Shown here: in pieces, positions 63,893 through 64,000 of the stretch
How the letters are laid out: each line of letters opens with the position of its first letter
How positions within the stretch are numbered: position 1 is the first letter of the stretch
NCBI RefSeq assembly: GCF_000382885.1
Contig: NZ_CAVK010000061.1
Location: 42,719 to 106,718, forward strand
Direction of reading: 5' to 3'
Source: Sphingobium indicum BiD32
Lineage (GTDB): Bacteria; Pseudomonadota; Alphaproteobacteria; Sphingomonadales; Sphingomonadaceae
Length of the DNA stretch: 64,000 nt
Notes under the pieces: generated by a model
What the model saw: the letters and a program-made list of their open reading frames with translations, nothing else
Told to the model about the DNA's origin: nothing
The model's database searches: none
Made by a program: the position numbers and the translations under genes

Positions 63893-64000
63893 CGGGCAGG
63901 GTTCCTGGTGATGGCGGCCCGTCTCGCCGGACGGCAAGCTCAAGCAAGCGGAGAAAGTCATTTACCGTCTTGTGCTTGTAGGGGGTTGAGTAGCAACGGA
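63885..64000 (-). CDS. C-terminus of the probable AbiE antitoxin (partial)
   Basis: The frame enters from beyond the window edge and ends in TGA at 63885-63887, overlapping the toxin start (ATGATTGA). Its visible 37 residues include YSTPYKHKTVNDFLRLLELA. Position, overlap and orientation match the abiEi/abiEii pair, in which the antitoxin comes first. The family cannot be confirmed from this fragment. Confidence 0.55.
   Translation of the reverse strand, partial: RCYSTPYKHKTVNDFLRLLELAVRRDGPPSPGTLPDD

Noticed and set aside
1..64000. CRISPR array, prophage or tRNA-linked island
   Set aside because: No regular short repeats, phage genes, integrase or tRNA genes were seen; the only clear mobile element is the IS66.

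Overview
This 64 kb window is GC-rich chromosomal DNA from an alphaproteobacterium, most likely a sphingomonad or close relative. The basis is the gene complement and protein style: an FixI/CcoNOQP oxidase cluster, a short-form Gnd, a fused transaldolase/phosphoglucose isomerase, a very large NdvB/ChvB-type cyclic glucan synthase, DUF1269/DUF2945/DUF488 stress-type proteins and frequent GTG/TTG starts. The genus cannot be fixed by eye. No rRNA, tRNA or CRISPR array was seen.

Layout. (1) 0-8.2 kb, minus strand: a compact cbb3 terminal oxidase operon, ccoNOQP, two uncharacterised membrane proteins, ccoI, ccoS and nnrS. The usual ccoG and ccoH are absent. (2) 8.2-14.9 kb: a divergent MreB paralogue, an orphan aa3-type oxidase subunit I, a hemD-like gene overlapping a small globin-tail-like protein, a YdcH-like protein and a beta-CASP RNA nuclease. 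(3) 15.1-21.3 kb, plus strand: sulfite reductase cysJI, a PLP-dependent sulfur-amino-acid enzyme, then a redoxin and three small proteins. (4) 21.4-31 kb: a membrane-anchored GltB-like protein, a PfkB kinase, a tightly coupled carbonic anhydrase / urea channel / outer-membrane protein cassette, and several small stress-type genes. (5) 31.2-45.2 kb: central carbon metabolism. The genes tkt, tal-pgi, gnd, zwf and a HAD phosphatase lie in one run, with UspA proteins on both sides, then mgtE, a uracil-DNA glycosylase-like protein and pgl. (6) 45.2-54.5 kb, minus strand: an ECF sigma factor, the 2854-residue cyclic beta-1,2-glucan synthase and pgl, nearly contiguous. (7) 55-64 kb: a stress membrane protein, a Rieske/FAD reductase, a soluble histidine kinase, a complete IS66 element with defined ends, a nitrobindin-like protein and the edge of an AbiE-type toxin-antitoxin pair.

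How it may work together (inference): high-affinity respiration (cbb3), NO handling (NnrS, a nitrobindin-like barrel, possibly a globin fragment), universal stress proteins, NADPH production (Zwf, Pgl, Gnd) and NADPH use (CysJ) look like a low-oxygen / nitrosative / redox stress region. The glucan synthase and its sigma factor suggest an envelope or osmotic branch. The best candidates for something undescribed are the carbonic anhydrase / urea channel / outer-membrane cassette, the sigma factor-NdvB-Pgl unit, and the cbb3 operon in which two unknown membrane proteins sit where ccoG/ccoH normally are.
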